Assembly: GCA_052161625.1 (NCBI GenBank)
Contig: CP197412.1
Length of the DNA: 64,000 nt
Strand: one strand, 5' to 3'
Source: JBKCUI01 sp052161625
GTDB taxonomy: Bacteria > Planctomycetota > Planctomycetia > Pirellulales > Pirellulaceae
Shown: positions 54,296 to 63,166 of the stretch, piece by piece
Layout: each line of letters begins with the position of its first letter
How positions within the stretch are numbered: the stretch's first letter is position 1
Notes under the pieces: generated by a model
Seen by the model: the letters and a program-made list of their open reading frames with translations, nothing else
Told to the model about the DNA's origin: nothing
Databases searched by the model: none
Program-made: the position numbers and the translations under genes

Positions 54296-55411
54296 TTACT
54301 CTCTAGCCAGTTCGCGGAGGACTTGGATACCGCGGTCCAACGTCTCATTGCTAGCGGCAAATGAAATCCGGAAGTGGGTGTCCCGCTGCGAGAAGATGTT
54401 TCCAGGGATAACCAGCAATTCGTTCGCAATACAGCGTTCCACAAAACGGCTACCGCTCCCTCCAGGCGCTTTCGGGAAGATATAAAAAGCTCCACCAGGC
54501 GTGGTGAACTCGTAATCATCTTTCAGGCCCGCGACAATTCGATCCCGCTTTGAAGCGTAATCGCGGTAGTACTGCGTCATATCGTGATCATAAGCCGCCA
54601 GCGCAGCCCACTGGAACGGTGTTGGGGCGCAGACAAATGAGTATTGCTGAATCTTCAACATCGTCTGAATGACTTCCGAAGGCCCGTGCACATACCCAAG
54701 TCGCCAGCCTGTCATCGCGTGACTCTTGGAAAAACCATCGATGACAATAGTGTCTTCGTTGAACTGTGCCGGGGAGCACATCGGGCTATCGAAATGAAAC
54801 CCGGAATAGATCTCATCCGAGATCAAAGCGATATTCTTTTCCTTGCACAGTTTCGCCAAGCCCTCGATCTCTTCGACGCTCGCGGTCACTCCGGTGGGAT
54901 TCCCTGGGGAGTTAAAAAGGACCAACTTCGTCCGAGGCGTGATCGCATCGCGAACCTTGTCGAGGTCGATGCGAAAATCGGGATAGGTATCGATCAGAAC
55001 GGGGATCCCACCCACCAGCTGTACCAACGGGACATACATCACGAAATAAGGATCGAAGATGATGACTTCATCCCCAGGATCGACGAGCGAAAGCATCGAC
55101 AGAACCAAACCTCCGGAAGTACCGGAACTGACAAAAACTTTGCGATCTTCGTGATTCCATTTCGTTCGAATCTCCTTCTGCAGTTTGTCGACCAGCGGAG
55201 GGATCCCCTGAGTCGGCGAGTAAGCATTGCGCCCCGACTCGATCGCTTCGATAGCGGAAAAACGAATCGGTTGTGGCACATCGAAATCGGGCTGGCCAAT
55301 CGACAGATTGATCGGATTCTTGAGCTTCGCCGCCAATTCAAAGACTTTGCGGATACCGCTCGAATCGAATGCAAGAGTTCGTTTTGCAATCCAAGGATGG
55401 GTGCTGGCCAT
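54296..55411 (-). CDS. Class I/II aminotransferase (aspartate-type fold)
   Basis: A 371-residue PLP enzyme of fold type I. The N-terminal INLSIGQPDFDVPQ, the PLP Lys in IDGFSKSHAMTGWRLGY and the conserved NSPGNPTGVTAS are clear. The N-terminal extension upstream of ATG 55411 (open to 55498) is not part of the family. It transfers amino groups to a 2-oxo acid; the specific substrate (aspartate, alanine or aromatic) cannot be told. It lies on the minus strand between the DUF202 gene, with which it converges, and the AGCS gene, from which it diverges. Confidence 0.93.
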   Translation of the reverse strand: MASTHPWIAKRTLAFDSSGIRKVFELAAKLKNPINLSIGQPDFDVPQPIRFSAIEAIESGRNAYSPTQGIPPLVDKLQKEIRTKWNHEDRKVFVSSGTSGGLVLSMLSLVDPGDEVIIFDPYFVMYVPLVQLVGGIPVLIDTYPDFRIDLDKVRDAITPRTKLVLFNSPGNPTGVTASVEEIEGLAKLCKEKNIALISDEIYSGFHFDSPMCSPAQFNEDTIVIDGFSKSHAMTGWRLGYVHGPSEVIQTMLKIQQYSFVCAPTPFQWAALAAYDHDMTQYYRDYASKRDRIVAGLKDDYEFTTPGGAFYIFPKAPGGSGSRFVERCIANELLVIPGNIFSQRDTHFRISFAASNETLDRGIQVLRELARE

Positions 55412-55614
55412 AGCGATAGAATTTTCGGCTGATGGAAAATGGAACAGTTGGGTAGTTTCTCGCGTCCGCGATGTGGGAATCATAAGGGGAAATCTCACTT
55501 TTGAAACCTACTTATCCCCAAGAACTTCTAGCAACTTGCCCCGTGTTGTGTAGCATACGACCTACCCGTTAATCCTCTCATGCAACAACCCCTTGGATGG
55601 AAAAGGAATCTGAG

Positions 55615-57345
55615 ATGGCAAGCAGCAATGTCGTGCCGTGTTCCACCGGTTCACGAATGCTCTTCAGCATGAAGGCTTTATCGTTCGCTCTCTTGTTGGT
55701 GATGACTGGTTCGTCGATGATGACAGGCTTAGGCACTCATCGAGCCTTCGGCGCAGAAGAGCCAAAGAGACGAACCGCTGCGGAATCCCATGCGTTGGAT
55801 CTTCCGGATGCGTTGCCCCCCAAATCATCGGCAACCAAGGCTGCGAGTGAAGATCCTGACGCAGAAAAAGACTGGGTCGAACAAGTCGATAGTGTGTTCG
55901 GGACTTGGCTCGTCAAACCGCTCGAATTGGTTTTGTTCTATGATTTTCGTACCAAAGAATATCTTGGGACCAGCGTCCCCTTCGTGGTGATTTGGCTTCT
56001 CTTTGGAGGCGTGTTCCTCACCCTGCGAATGGCGTTTATCAACTTGCGGGGCTTCTACCATGCCATCGAGTTGATACGTGGTACTTACGACGAAAAGGAC
56101 GATCAAGGGGACGTTTCCCATTTCCAAGCCCTAGCATCAGCGTTGTCGGGAACCGTAGGGCTAGGAAATATCGCCGGCGTTGCAATTGCGATTGGACAAG
56201 GAGGACCGGGGGCAACGTTTTGGATGATCGTCTGCGGACTGCTCGGGATGACGAGCAAGTTCTCGGAATGCACGTTAGCCGTTATGTATCGACGTACGGA
56301 TGAGGAAGGATTGGTCCTGGGCGGCCCCATGATCTACTTGCGAGATGGTCTAGCTCGCATGGGGCTCGGCCCCCTTGGATCGCTACTCGCGATTGCTTTT
56401 ACCTTTCTCTGCATCGGTGGATCGCTGGGCGGAGGTAATTCCTACCAAGTCGTTCAGTCACTGAACGCATTGCAATCCGAGGAGACCTTTTCCTTTCTGA
56501 GGCAAGGACAATATCCCTGGATCTATGGAATTGTCATGGTGATTCTTGTTGGCGCCGTGATCATCGGAGGGATCAAGTCGATTGGCAATTTTGCTGGACG
56601 TGTTGTTCCATTTATGTGCTTGGCCTACTTGCTGGTCTGTTTTTCGATTCTCGGTATGAATTTCGACCAGATCCCATTCGCCATCCTCGAGATCTTTCGC
56701 GGTGCCTTCACTCCCGAGGGGCTCTACGGAGGTTTCTTAGGCGTCATGGTACTCGGCATCAAACGCGCCTGTTTCTCGAACGAAGCCGGCGCCGGATCGG
56801 CAGCCATTGCTCACGCGGCAGCCAGGACCAAGGAACCTGTGAGCGAAGGGATGGTCGCGCTCCTTGAACCGTTCATCGACACCGTCGTCGTCTGCACCCT
56901 CACCGCCTTGACAATCATTGTCACCGGTGTCTACCGACAACCCGAGGTCCTGCAACTCGCACAGGACAACAAAGGATCGATGATCACATTGGCTGCGTTC
57001 ACCCAGAACGCAAGCTTCGAGTGGTTCAAGTACGTTTTGTACTTGGCTGTCTTCTTATTTGCGTATTCCACCTGCGTTTCTTGGTCCTACTATGGGGAAC
57101 GTTGCTGCGTAGCCTTGTTCGGGAATCGCTCCAGCCTTCCTTACAAAGTGCTGTTTCTCACCTTCACATTTCTCGGTTCTGTTGTCAGTCCGACAAATAT
57201 TCTCGAGTTCAGCGACATGATGATCCTCTCCATGGCCATCCCCAACCTGATCGGTGTCTTCTTGCTAAGCAATCGCATCCGCTCTGAGCTAGATCGGTAT
57301 TGGGCTCGGTACAAGAGCGGCGAACTGTTACCCAAGCACGAGTGA
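55615..57345 (+). CDS. AGCS-family sodium:alanine/glycine symporter
   Basis: A 576-residue transporter with a signal-like first helix (LSFALLLVMTGSSMMTGL) and a charged extension before the core helices, which is longer than usual. The core carries AGCS hallmarks GTVGLGNIAGVAIAIGQGGP, WMIVCGLLGMTSKFSE and CFSNEAGAGSAAIAHAAA. It should import alanine or glycine with sodium. ATG 55615 is favoured by an AAGGA 7 bases upstream; ATG 55597 lacks one. The next gene, a glycine/D-amino-acid oxidase-like enzyme, starts only 5 bp later, suggesting coupled uptake and oxidation. Confidence 0.93.
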   Translation: MASSNVVPCSTGSRMLFSMKALSFALLLVMTGSSMMTGLGTHRAFGAEEPKRRTAAESHALDLPDALPPKSSATKAASEDPDAEKDWVEQVDSVFGTWLVKPLELVLFYDFRTKEYLGTSVPFVVIWLLFGGVFLTLRMAFINLRGFYHAIELIRGTYDEKDDQGDVSHFQALASALSGTVGLGNIAGVAIAIGQGGPGATFWMIVCGLLGMTSKFSECTLAVMYRRTDEEGLVLGGPMIYLRDGLARMGLGPLGSLLAIAFTFLCIGGSLGGGNSYQVVQSLNALQSEETFSFLRQGQYPWIYGIVMVILVGAVIIGGIKSIGNFAGRVVPFMCLAYLLVCFSILGMNFDQIPFAILEIFRGAFTPEGLYGGFLGVMVLGIKRACFSNEAGAGSAAIAHAAARTKEPVSEGMVALLEPFIDTVVVCTLTALTIIVTGVYRQPEVLQLAQDNKGSMITLAAFTQNASFEWFKYVLYLAVFLFAYSTCVSWSYYGERCCVALFGNRSSLPYKVLFLTFTFLGSVVSPTNILEFSDMMILSMAIPNLIGVFLLSNRIRSELDRYWARYKSGELLPKHE

Positions 57346-57350
57346 TTCGC

Positions 57351-58508
57351 ATGGATCAAGAGGGATGGGATTTGCTGGTATGCGGCGGTGGCGTGGTCGG
57401 ACTCTCGATTGCATACCAGTGTGCGAAACAGGGATGGAAGGTAATCGTCGTGGATCGCGGACGATTTGGACGCGGGGCTTCGTGGGCCGGCGCTGGCATC
57501 CTGCCGGCAGGGGCGACTGTCGAAGCGCTTGACCCGATCGAGCAGCTGCGGGCACTTTCCCATCGACTCCATCGACAATGGGCTGCAGAGTTTCGAATGC
57601 TTACAGGTATCGACAACGAGTATCGCGAATGCGGTGGAGTCTACCTTGCCAGAACTCCCGCCGAACGTGCGACACTCCTCGCCAGTGAAATGTGGTGGGA
57701 GGATCATGGTATCGCCTATGAGCGGATAACACCGCGAACATCTGGTGAGAGGATTGCTGCGTTGGCCAGAGCCCTCCCCCTTAGTGCGGAGGAAGAGTGT
57801 TGGTGGTTGCCGGACGACTGCCGAGTCCGCAATCCTTTCCACATCGACGCATTGGTGGAAGCGAATCGTCGATTGGGCGTTCATCTTGAAACCGACCGAG
57901 AGATTGTTTCTATCGAGCGTGATTCAGGACATGGGGGGCCAGCATCAACGCTGACAGGTCGGGATCGGACCGGCGAGAGAATTCGAGCGAATCGCGTTTG
58001 CATTACGGCGGGGGCATGGTCCCGACAACTGCTTGAACTATTCGGGATCGACACGGGGATCATGCCCGTTCGAGGACAAATGGTTCTTTACAAACTCGAT
58101 GCACCGAAGTTCCCGTTCGTTATCAACGAAGGGCATCGGTACTTGGTCCCTCGCGATGACGGGTATCTGCTGGCTGGGTCCTGCGAGGAGGAAGTGGGGT
58201 TCGACACGTCGACGACCGATTCCATGATTGCCGAGTTAAGGGAGTGGGCTTGCTCGGTTCTTCCTGATCTTCAAGACGCGAGAGTCGAACGGACTTGGGC
58301 GGGCCTTCGCCCCGGATCCTTCGATAGTTACCCCTACATGGGGCTGGTACCGGGGCAAGAGAATCTGTTTGTTGCTGCCGGGCACTTCCGGCATGGTCTT
58401 CATTGGTCGACTGGCACGGCGATTCTTATGCAACAACTCATGTTTGGCGAAAAGCCAGACATCGACTTGGAACCGTTCCGAGTTCTTCGCGGACATAATT
58501 CGAAGTAA
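57351..58508 (+). CDS. thiO: ThiO-like glycine/D-amino acid oxidase (FAD)
   Basis: A 385-residue FAD-dependent amine oxidase of the DAO fold. The Rossmann motif is CGGGVVGLSIAYQCAKQGWK-VIVVD, with WAGAGIL, ITAGAWSRQLLE, GHRYLVPRDDGYLLAGSCEE and C-terminal FRHGLHWSTGTA. ThiO oxidises glycine to the imine used for the thiazole ring of thiamine. No thiazole synthase (thiG) or other thi gene is nearby, so a broader glycine/sarcosine oxidase role is possible. ATG 57351 follows the symporter stop by 5 bp. Confidence 0.88.
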   Translation: MDQEGWDLLVCGGGVVGLSIAYQCAKQGWKVIVVDRGRFGRGASWAGAGILPAGATVEALDPIEQLRALSHRLHRQWAAEFRMLTGIDNEYRECGGVYLARTPAERATLLASEMWWEDHGIAYERITPRTSGERIAALARALPLSAEEECWWLPDDCRVRNPFHIDALVEANRRLGVHLETDREIVSIERDSGHGGPASTLTGRDRTGERIRANRVCITAGAWSRQLLELFGIDTGIMPVRGQMVLYKLDAPKFPFVINEGHRYLVPRDDGYLLAGSCEEEVGFDTSTTDSMIAELREWACSVLPDLQDARVERTWAGLRPGSFDSYPYMGLVPGQENLFVAAGHFRHGLHWSTGTAILMQQLMFGEKPDIDLEPFRVLRGHNSK

Positions 58509-58523
58509 AGGAATTGCATCGAC

Positions 58524-59054
58524 ATGGGGGAAATCAAATCCTATCCGCCTTGTGTGCAACTGATCGGTGCCTTCAGTCGCTACGGCGATGCCTTGGATTG
58601 GGTCTGGGAACGAGTTCGCCATGTATGGGGCGAGATCCCACTTCTCAGCGAACGATTCGCGTTCCGGGAGTCGGAGTACTACCACCGAACGATGGGAGAA
58701 GGGCTTTGGAAACAGTTCGCATTGTGCAAACCGTTCTACGACCCCGGATGCTTGTCCGCAGATAAACGAACGACCAACGAATGGGAGGATGAGTACGCGA
58801 GCCTCGCCAGGAACTCGGAGGCCCGGCCGCTCAACATCGACCCGGGCTATCTCGCGTTGACGAAATTGGTGCTTGCCTCCACAAAGAATCGGGAGCATCG
58901 CATCTACTTGCAAGACGGCGTGTATGCCGAAGTGACGCTGGCGTTTCGCGATCAAAAGTGGAATGCGATGCCATGGACGTACCCGGACTACCAACGGGAT
59001 GATTTCCAAGCGTTCTTTACCGAAGCGAGACGGTATTTGCTGAATTGCCGATAG
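58524..59054 (+). CDS. DUF4416 family protein
   Basis: A 176-residue protein of the DUF4416 family, recognised from the opening PPCVQLIGAFSRYGDALDWV, SEYYHRTMGEGLWKQFA and the centre ARPLNIDPGYLALTKLVLAS, RIYLQDGVYAEVTLAF and the C-terminal PWTYPDYQRDDFQAFFTEAR. Function unknown; several conserved Tyr, Asp and His suggest an enzyme. It begins 15 bp after the oxidase stop and converges with rsmH, leaving 3 bp between stops. Confidence 0.88.
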   Translation: MGEIKSYPPCVQLIGAFSRYGDALDWVWERVRHVWGEIPLLSERFAFRESEYYHRTMGEGLWKQFALCKPFYDPGCLSADKRTTNEWEDEYASLARNSEARPLNIDPGYLALTKLVLASTKNREHRIYLQDGVYAEVTLAFRDQKWNAMPWTYPDYQRDDFQAFFTEARRYLLNCR

Positions 59055-59057
59055 CGA

Positions 59058-59993
59058 TTACGCGTCAGTTCGACGCGCGGCGACCCGCAGTTTGGCACTG
59101 CGAGCACGAGGGTTTTCCGCGATTTCCCGATCGCTTGGCAGGACGGGTTTCCGCGTGAGTACCTCCATCTGCGGATGGTCGCGAAACGCGTGCTTGACCA
59201 TCCGATCCTCCAGGGAATGAAAGGAAATAATCAGCAAACGACCATTCGGCTTCAAACAGCTTGGGAGCCATTTCAGCGCCTCTTCGAGATGATCCAATTC
59301 ATGATTGACAGCGATGCGCAACGCTTGAAACGTGCGAGTGGCACTGTCGATTCTGCCGTGAATCTTTCCTGGAATGACGCGGTGAATCAAATCGTAAAGC
59401 TGCTCCGCCGTCTCCACGGGATCGTCCAATCGACGTGCAACAATAGCTCTCGCAATTCGCCGGCTGAATCGCTCTTCTCCGTATTGATAGATGATGTCCG
59501 CGATTTCCTTTTCCGTGGCGACCTTGAGCAGTTGCGACGCGGGTATACCACTTTCTTCAGAAAATCGTAGATCGAGCGGTCCCCCTACTTTGAACGAAAA
59601 CCCCCGTGCAGGATCCGCAAGCTGATCGCTGGACAATCCCAGATCGAGCAAGATCCCATCAGCCAGCTCAATGTCTCCATCCTGGATGTAGCGAGGGATA
59701 TCGCGATAGGAAGTCGCGATGAGCTTCGCGCGGCAGGCCCAATCGCGATTGGATCGCAATCGTTCCTCCGAACGTTCGACTGCGACGGGATCGCGATCGA
59801 TCCCTACAAACAAATCGCCAGCTCGCATTCGGGAAAGCATCGAGAGGGCGTGACCTCCTCCTCCCAGCGTGCCATCGATCCATACAAACGGGGAAACTGG
59901 GCCGCGTCTCTCGACTTCCAGCCCAGACCACTCCAATATCTCCTGCATCATGACAGGGATGTGAACTGTGGGAGAAGACAACCTAGAGACCAT
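59058..59993 (-). CDS. rsmH: 16S rRNA (cytosine-N4) methyltransferase RsmH
   Basis: A 311-residue SAM-dependent methyltransferase that modifies C1402 of 16S rRNA. Motifs are HIPVMMQEIL, WIDGTLGGGGHALSML (the SAM loop), GILLDLGLSSDQLADPARGF, SRRIARAIVARR, TFQALRIAVNHELDHLEEAL and LIISFHSLEDRMVKHAF. ATG 59993 matches the family N-terminus; 42 more codons are open upstream but unlike RsmH. The gene usually follows mraZ and precedes fts/mur genes in the dcw cluster, but no such neighbour is seen here, so it stands apart. Confidence 0.96.
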   Translation of the reverse strand: MVSRLSSPTVHIPVMMQEILEWSGLEVERRGPVSPFVWIDGTLGGGGHALSMLSRMRAGDLFVGIDRDPVAVERSEERLRSNRDWACRAKLIATSYRDIPRYIQDGDIELADGILLDLGLSSDQLADPARGFSFKVGGPLDLRFSEESGIPASQLLKVATEKEIADIIYQYGEERFSRRIARAIVARRLDDPVETAEQLYDLIHRVIPGKIHGRIDSATRTFQALRIAVNHELDHLEEALKWLPSCLKPNGRLLIISFHSLEDRMVKHAFRDHPQMEVLTRKPVLPSDREIAENPRARSAKLRVAARRTDA

Positions 59994-60570
59994 TTCCTGA
60001 AGAAAAGAAAACAGCCGACCGGAGCGACACCCGGTCCGTCCCAGCAAGCCCTCTAAGTTTCCGTTCTGAGACTCGGTGCTGGAATTCACTGAGGCACACC
60101 AAACTCCTGTGTCCAACACAGAAGCCAGCTACTCTCAGTTGCGAGAATGTGGTGGAACCCTCCAAAAAGTACCTACCGACTGCTTCTTCGGCGGTGAGGA
60201 GCAAAGCCCGTGGCCGTAGGCTCGACTCTCGCTTTTCAAAGAGCACCAAACATCGCTTGGATGACTGGGCTGTCGCAGATTCCGATCGGCTGTCGATCAT
60301 GTTCTGACAATGATTCCAGAATACCCGAATCGTTCCTTTTTGGGAAACTCTGTTTCTCCGAGTTGGCCAGAAATTGCCCTTTGATGTCTCTGCAGAGTGC
60401 TAGCCAACCCGCATCTCCACAGCAAGCACTTTTTCGTAACCCATTTCCAGAAAACAACTTACAGACAACCATGCAGGGCGTCAGCTTGTCGTAGCGACGC
60501 TTTGGCACGCCTCGATCAGCTTGTTTAGACAAACTAATACAACAGAGCGGGGGCGGATGGGTGGCATTGC
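59994..60570. other. 577-bp gap without a supported gene
   Basis: The region between rsmH and the SDR gene, both on the minus strand, should carry the rsmH promoter. It has several short hairpins but no standard RNA motif that I recognise. A 98-residue open frame on the minus strand (60236-60532) has an unusual Cys-rich composition and no recognisable signature; I do not call it a gene. Confidence 0.4.
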
Positions 60571-61563
60571 TTATTTGGATCGTTGCTTTTGGGACGACGC
60601 AACCTTTGGGAAGGGCAATCCATCTTGTAAACCACTTCGATAATCTTCAAACCGGAAACGAAAAGGAAGCTCGCTTCGCAATCGACGCGAGTCGATCCGC
60701 TTGTTGTCGGAAGAACGAGGGGGTTTGGCTCTCGGCTCTGCGGAGGGAATCACTGCAGCCACCGGCGCCGACAGATCGCTGCTGGCAAAACGGGGATCGG
60801 GAAAACCACCCAGTTCGGCGATGAACTGATAGTAATCCCTGCGTGGTGTTGGATTGCCGTCGCTGACACAGTAAAGCGAATGCTGAGGTTGGTGATCCCC
60901 GAAGTAGACAACAGTATCTGCCAGGTCTCGTACATGGATCAAATTGAGGTAGCTTTCGGGATCGCTAGCCAAGGGAGTTTTGTCCCGGATCGCTTGCCAA
61001 TTCGGAAGCCTTCCCGGGCCGTAGATCCCAGCGGGTCTCAAAAGAACAAAATCACCCACAGGTACGTTTCTTGAAATCCAATCCTCCGCTGCCGCAGCGG
61101 CCAATGGTCCGGGGCGTTGGGGCTGCATCGGAGCTTGTTCATCGATCCAACTTCCATCGTTCACCCCAGACATGACGCCCGTGGTCGAGAGGTAGATCCA
61201 ACGCACTCGCTCCTTCGATAAAGCCCCCACTGGAGTCTCGCCTCCCGCGAGCAAACGCCTCAATCGTTCCAATCCCAGTGTGTGAGATTCCTCGTGTGGA
61301 ACTCCTGCATTAGGAGCGTGCGAGACGGAGATAAGCACGGTTGCGATCGATTCTGCGATCGCGTGTTCTCGCCAATCGCGAAGAAACGCTTCGTTGGGGT
61401 CTTCGAGCCAATTCCAAATCAACGGGATAATTCCAGAGTGTCGAAGCTCCGCTCCCCTCGTGGCGGAACGGGTGACAGCCACCACACGATCCCCATTCGC
61501 AAGCCACGTATTCGCCACCTCCATTCCAACGTAACCACAACCGACAATCAGACGGCACTTCAT
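60571..61563 (-). CDS. NAD(P)-dependent epimerase/dehydratase-like (extended SDR)
   Basis: A 330-residue atypical extended SDR. The N-terminal nucleotide motif is LIVGCGYVGMEVANTWLANG. The serine in IYLSTTGVMSG is in the usual place, but the Tyr-x-x-x-Lys pair is not obvious (PLAAAAAEDW), as in YeeZ-type atypical members. LLRPAGIYGPGR and LIHVRDLAD are typical of the family. The substrate is unknown. The C-terminal tail is rich in Arg and Lys. Confidence 0.85.
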   Translation of the reverse strand: MKCRLIVGCGYVGMEVANTWLANGDRVVAVTRSATRGAELRHSGIIPLIWNWLEDPNEAFLRDWREHAIAESIATVLISVSHAPNAGVPHEESHTLGLERLRRLLAGGETPVGALSKERVRWIYLSTTGVMSGVNDGSWIDEQAPMQPQRPGPLAAAAAEDWISRNVPVGDFVLLRPAGIYGPGRLPNWQAIRDKTPLASDPESYLNLIHVRDLADTVVYFGDHQPQHSLYCVSDGNPTPRRDYYQFIAELGGFPDPRFASSDLSAPVAAVIPSAEPRAKPPRSSDNKRIDSRRLRSELPFRFRFEDYRSGLQDGLPFPKVASSQKQRSK

Positions 61564-61786
61564 CGCAGGGCTCTCCTTAAACCTTCTACACCTCCTACAA
61601 CCGGCATACCAATGCTGTCGTGAACGGGGAGATTTGGATTTTTCTTAAAGTCAGTGGGTTTCAATTTGACTGCGCTTAGCGAATAATCGATTCCACAGCC
61701 GTTTAGATCGGTTGCACCCAATGTAATGGTCTTGCTCCGATCCCCCAAGTCGTGCGCAAGGCGAAACTCGTACTTCGGAGTTTCCT

Positions 61787-62962
61787 GTGACCCAAGTGAT
61801 TCGAATCAACGGCTCCACCCTTCCTGAGCCGGTCGCCGAATATCCGTTCCGTTTGCGGCTTCCGATTTTCGGTTGCATCTTCGGTCTCACCATCGCTCTT
61901 TCGAGTGGATTGGCAGGGGCGCAGCAAAAGGAAGATGGAGGCGAGCAACGAACAGCTCTCCGCCCCGCTCTCCCGCTCTATTTCTCTACATCCCTGGATG
62001 CTCCTACAGCGCTGACAAAGGTACCTTTGTCCGAGGAGATCGCACGCATTGCGAAAGGGACCGAACCAAACAACAAACAGCAATTGGTCAGTTTGCAAAA
62101 GCAGCAAACGGAGGTTGCAAAGCGGGCACCTTTGGTCACAGTCAATTTGCAACACGGCAATACGCAGGGAAGCGGTGTGATCGTCAGCGGCGACGGATAC
62201 ATCCTCACCGCTGCACACGTAGCAGGGCGTCCCAACCAGCGGATCCATGTTGTCTTACACGATGGAACGCGAGTCGAAGGCAAATCACTGGGTCTCAACC
62301 GCAATGAAGACGCCGGTCTAGTCAAGATCGTGCATCCCGTCCGAAGCCCCGACAATCCTTGGCCGCATGCGTCCCTCGGTAGCTCGACCGATCTACAACC
62401 GGGAAGCTGGGTGATGGCGGTCGGCCATCCCGGTGGCTGGCAGGCCGATCGACCTGCAGTCGTTCGAATCGGACGATTGCTTCGCAATATCGACTCGACC
62501 CTGATTACCGATTGCGCTCTGATTGGCGGCGATAGCGGCGGCCCATTATTCGACCTTGAGGGTAAGTTGATTGGGATTCATAGCCGGATCGGTGTAGAAG
62601 TCGACGAAAATATGCATGTCCCTCTCGATGTCTTTTACAAAAGCCACGAGCGATTGATCCGCAGCGAGGCATGGGGTTCGCTCCCTGGCTTTCGCCCTTA
62701 CATTGGCGTCGAAGGAACGAGTGTAGAGGAAAGCGGTGGCCGCTGCGTGATCGAGCGCGTTACGCCGAAAGGTCCCGCGGATCGAGCAGGAATCGAACCA
62801 GGTGACATTATCGTGCGCTTTGACGGTCAAAAAATTGGCGTCTTCAAAGAGCTGAAAGATTCCGTCGATGCGATGGTCCCAGGGGATTCGGTCGAAGTCG
62901 AATTGGAACGCAACTCCAGAAGAATGATCGTTCGAATCATGATCGGTTCGTTGAATCCTTAG
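61787..62962 (+). CDS. HtrA/DegP-like serine protease with PDZ domain
   Basis: A 391-residue exported protease. The GTG start at 61787 is well supported by GGAG six bases upstream; a hydrophobic segment follows (LPIFGCIFGLTIALSSGLAG). The trypsin-like domain has the full triad: His in ILTAAHVAG, Asp in NEDAGLVKI and Ser in IGGDSGGPLF. A single PDZ domain follows (ITPKGPADRAGIEPGDIIVR-F). It degrades or remodels misfolded envelope proteins. About 200 bp downstream a second HtrA-like gene begins, in which the catalytic residues are lost. Confidence 0.93.
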   Translation: MTQVIRINGSTLPEPVAEYPFRLRLPIFGCIFGLTIALSSGLAGAQQKEDGGEQRTALRPALPLYFSTSLDAPTALTKVPLSEEIARIAKGTEPNNKQQLVSLQKQQTEVAKRAPLVTVNLQHGNTQGSGVIVSGDGYILTAAHVAGRPNQRIHVVLHDGTRVEGKSLGLNRNEDAGLVKIVHPVRSPDNPWPHASLGSSTDLQPGSWVMAVGHPGGWQADRPAVVRIGRLLRNIDSTLITDCALIGGDSGGPLFDLEGKLIGIHSRIGVEVDENMHVPLDVFYKSHERLIRSEAWGSLPGFRPYIGVEGTSVEESGGRCVIERVTPKGPADRAGIEPGDIIVRFDGQKIGVFKELKDSVDAMVPGDSVEVELERNSRRMIVRIMIGSLNP

Positions 62963-63166
62963 CCTCGAACCTGATGCCTTGGTCCCCCAAAGCACGGGTC
63001 GCAGGGGTTCGATCCCGCCACCCAACTCGCCCTCGGAACCATCGATAATTTTCTGTTCGGCGGTTTCACGACGACTTATAATGGATGCTCGCCATGCAGC
63101 GTGGAACGCAGACGGTATGGCGAGTTGCAAATCAATTGGAAACGAAGGATTAGTAAGGAGCCGTAG

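Noticed and set aside
60236..60532. A 98-residue minus-strand frame upstream of rsmH, Cys-rich
   Set aside because: No ribosome-binding site, no family signature and no sign of coding bias. It is left as an open question, not a gene.
59994..60570. A structured RNA (6S, RNase P or tmRNA) in the gap between rsmH and the SDR gene
   Set aside because: None of the conserved sequence blocks of these RNAs could be found on either strand.
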